Assembly: GCA_022410635.1 (NCBI GenBank)
Contig: JAJVDF010000300.1
Coordinates: 566,856-630,855 of the forward strand
Reading direction: 5' to 3'
From: Tretioscincus oriximinensis
Taxonomy: Eukaryota; Chordata; Lepidosauria; Squamata; Gymnophthalmidae
DNA: 64,000 nt
Under the pieces are notes generated by a model, which made no database searches, was not told where the DNA came from, and was given only the letters and a program-made list of their open reading frames with translations. The position numbers and the translations under genes are program-made. Numbering within the stretch: position 1 is the first letter of the stretch; every line of letters begins with the position of its first letter. This document shows, piece after piece, positions 63,119-64,000 of this stretch.

Positions 63119-63429
63119 TCAGAAGAAAAAGAAATCAACAGTTTTTATTAGAAGGATCCTCGACCTGTAATAAAGACAGGAAAATAAACCAATTAAAATG
63201 GGTGAAAAAAGAAAGTTTTTTTTAATGCTTCCATGTTGTTTAACTTATCTATAGCTACAGTATTGTTATTGTTTGATACTTTGATACTCGTTAACGTTTG
63301 ATATTTTTATTGCTGTTTTTGTTACCGAGTTTTATTTTTGTGCTTACCTGGGGGCAAAAGTATACGGTAGAACGCAAATCTTAAATTTAACAAAATTTTC
63401 CTATGTAGCAGATGAAATACTCATGTCAT

Positions 63430-63770
63430 CACTTTATGTTAAAAATTATTTGTTTGGTACATTTCTATGCTGCTTTATACGGGAAGGTCTCAGGGCAGTT
63501 AACATTAAAAACCAATTAACACATTAAAACAAAAATACATGAATGTAAGGGAGGGAAAGCAATTGTTTCAGCCAAAGGCCAAGTTTAAAAAATGCATCTT
63601 CAAGCATGTTTGGAATGGACACAGAAATGGTGATGGGTGCCCCACAAGGGGAGACCACTCTGTGGTCTGGGGGCTGTCACGGAGAGGGCCCTATCCTGGA
63701 ATCCTACCCTCTTTATCACTGAGAGAGGTGGTACAGTCAGGAGGGCCTCCTCTTGAATTATAGAATTGGA
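63430..63770 (-). mobile_element. LINE/SINE 3' region, minus, diverged
   Basis: tatgctgctttatacgggaa, ggtctcagggcagttaacat, cagccaaaggccaagtt and gagaggtggtacagtcagga. Related to 61480-61740 and to 16870-16950. Confidence 0.5.
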
Positions 63771-63784
63771 AAGAAACTGGAAAT

Positions 63785-63935
63785 AAATTGAGCCTTGTTT
63801 AGGGTTATATCTTATACAGAACTTGGTCATCCACATGCTAGTCTGGGCCTGCTGTAGCCTACACTAGCATGTAGATGGTAGGCTCCTATTCCAAGATAAA
63901 ACCAGAATAAGTGGGGACAGGGCCAAAGAAAGACT
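63785..63935. mobile_element. GTCCACA-type palindromic MITE
   Basis: ccttgtttagggttatatct, ggtcatccacatgctagtct, gcctacactagcatgtagat, then agaataagtggggacagggc. Confidence 0.75.
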
Positions 63936-64000
63936 ACCATTCTGTTAAAGAGCTTGTGATTATTAGTTTGGTAAATTTCCCTGTATTTTCTTCCTAAGCT

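Noticed and set aside
57068..64000. BAK1 coding exons
   Set aside because: No frame on the plus strand shows BH3, BH1 or BH2 motifs. If the promoter is BAK1, coding exons lie beyond the window.

Overview
This is vertebrate nuclear DNA, almost certainly from a squamate reptile (lizard). The evidence is the repeat content: tRNA-derived Sauria-type SINEs with a LINE-like 3' tail, many 5'-truncated CR1/L3-type LINEs, a 5'-truncated L1, and a dense set of short non-autonomous DNA transposons, mostly hAT-like with 8-bp target duplications. Isolated single N characters are scattered throughout and look like ambiguous base calls, not gaps. There are no operons, ribosome binding sites or CRISPR arrays.

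Host genes are sparse. (1) At 4.7-5.4 kb a CpG island holds the first coding exon of an inositol 1,4,5-trisphosphate receptor, best matched to ITPR3, on the minus strand; the gene continues left out of the window. (2) Between 53.2 and 36.9 kb a minus-strand series of exons, with good splice sites and compatible phases, encodes an acidic, Ser/Pro/Glu-rich protein that I cannot name from sequence. (3) At 56.98-57.07 kb a plus-strand TATA box, GC box and short exon ending in a consensus splice donor look like the promoter and non-coding first exon of a gene running off the right end. From memory, the mammalian order is BAK1 - GGNBP1 - ITPR3, with BAK1 divergent. That layout fits here and makes GGNBP1 and BAK1 the leading candidates for (2) and (3), but this is a synteny inference.

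The rest is a mosaic of mobile elements, often nested. A 706-bp hAT-like element (18274-18979) has a perfect 8-bp target duplication, and an empty version of the same site is visible at 11311. Its termini are shared by about fourteen short palindromic fold-back elements, including a tandem triplet at 61.8-62.6 kb. At 12.8-16.9 kb a SPIN/URR1-like hAT element encloses a fragment of a retinol dehydrogenase gene (RDH14-like). It is interrupted by a second insertion with 9-bp direct repeats, which itself contains a 741-bp solo LTR. Part of this complex is repeated in tandem (13876-15147 and 15149-16420) with identical N positions, which points to an assembly artefact. At 48.3-50.3 kb an L1 sits inside a fold-back element inside a CR1. 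Other families are a GTCCACA-type fold-back MITE in many copies, a roughly 75-bp Tc1/mariner-like palindrome in four copies, two other hAT families each with two copies and target duplications, and two oppositely oriented solo LTRs. Large microsatellites include (ATC)n at 5.7 kb, (ATT)n at 27.2 and 37.4 kb, and purine/pyrimidine tracts at 2.5, 32.2, 42.5, 48.0 and 56.5 kb.
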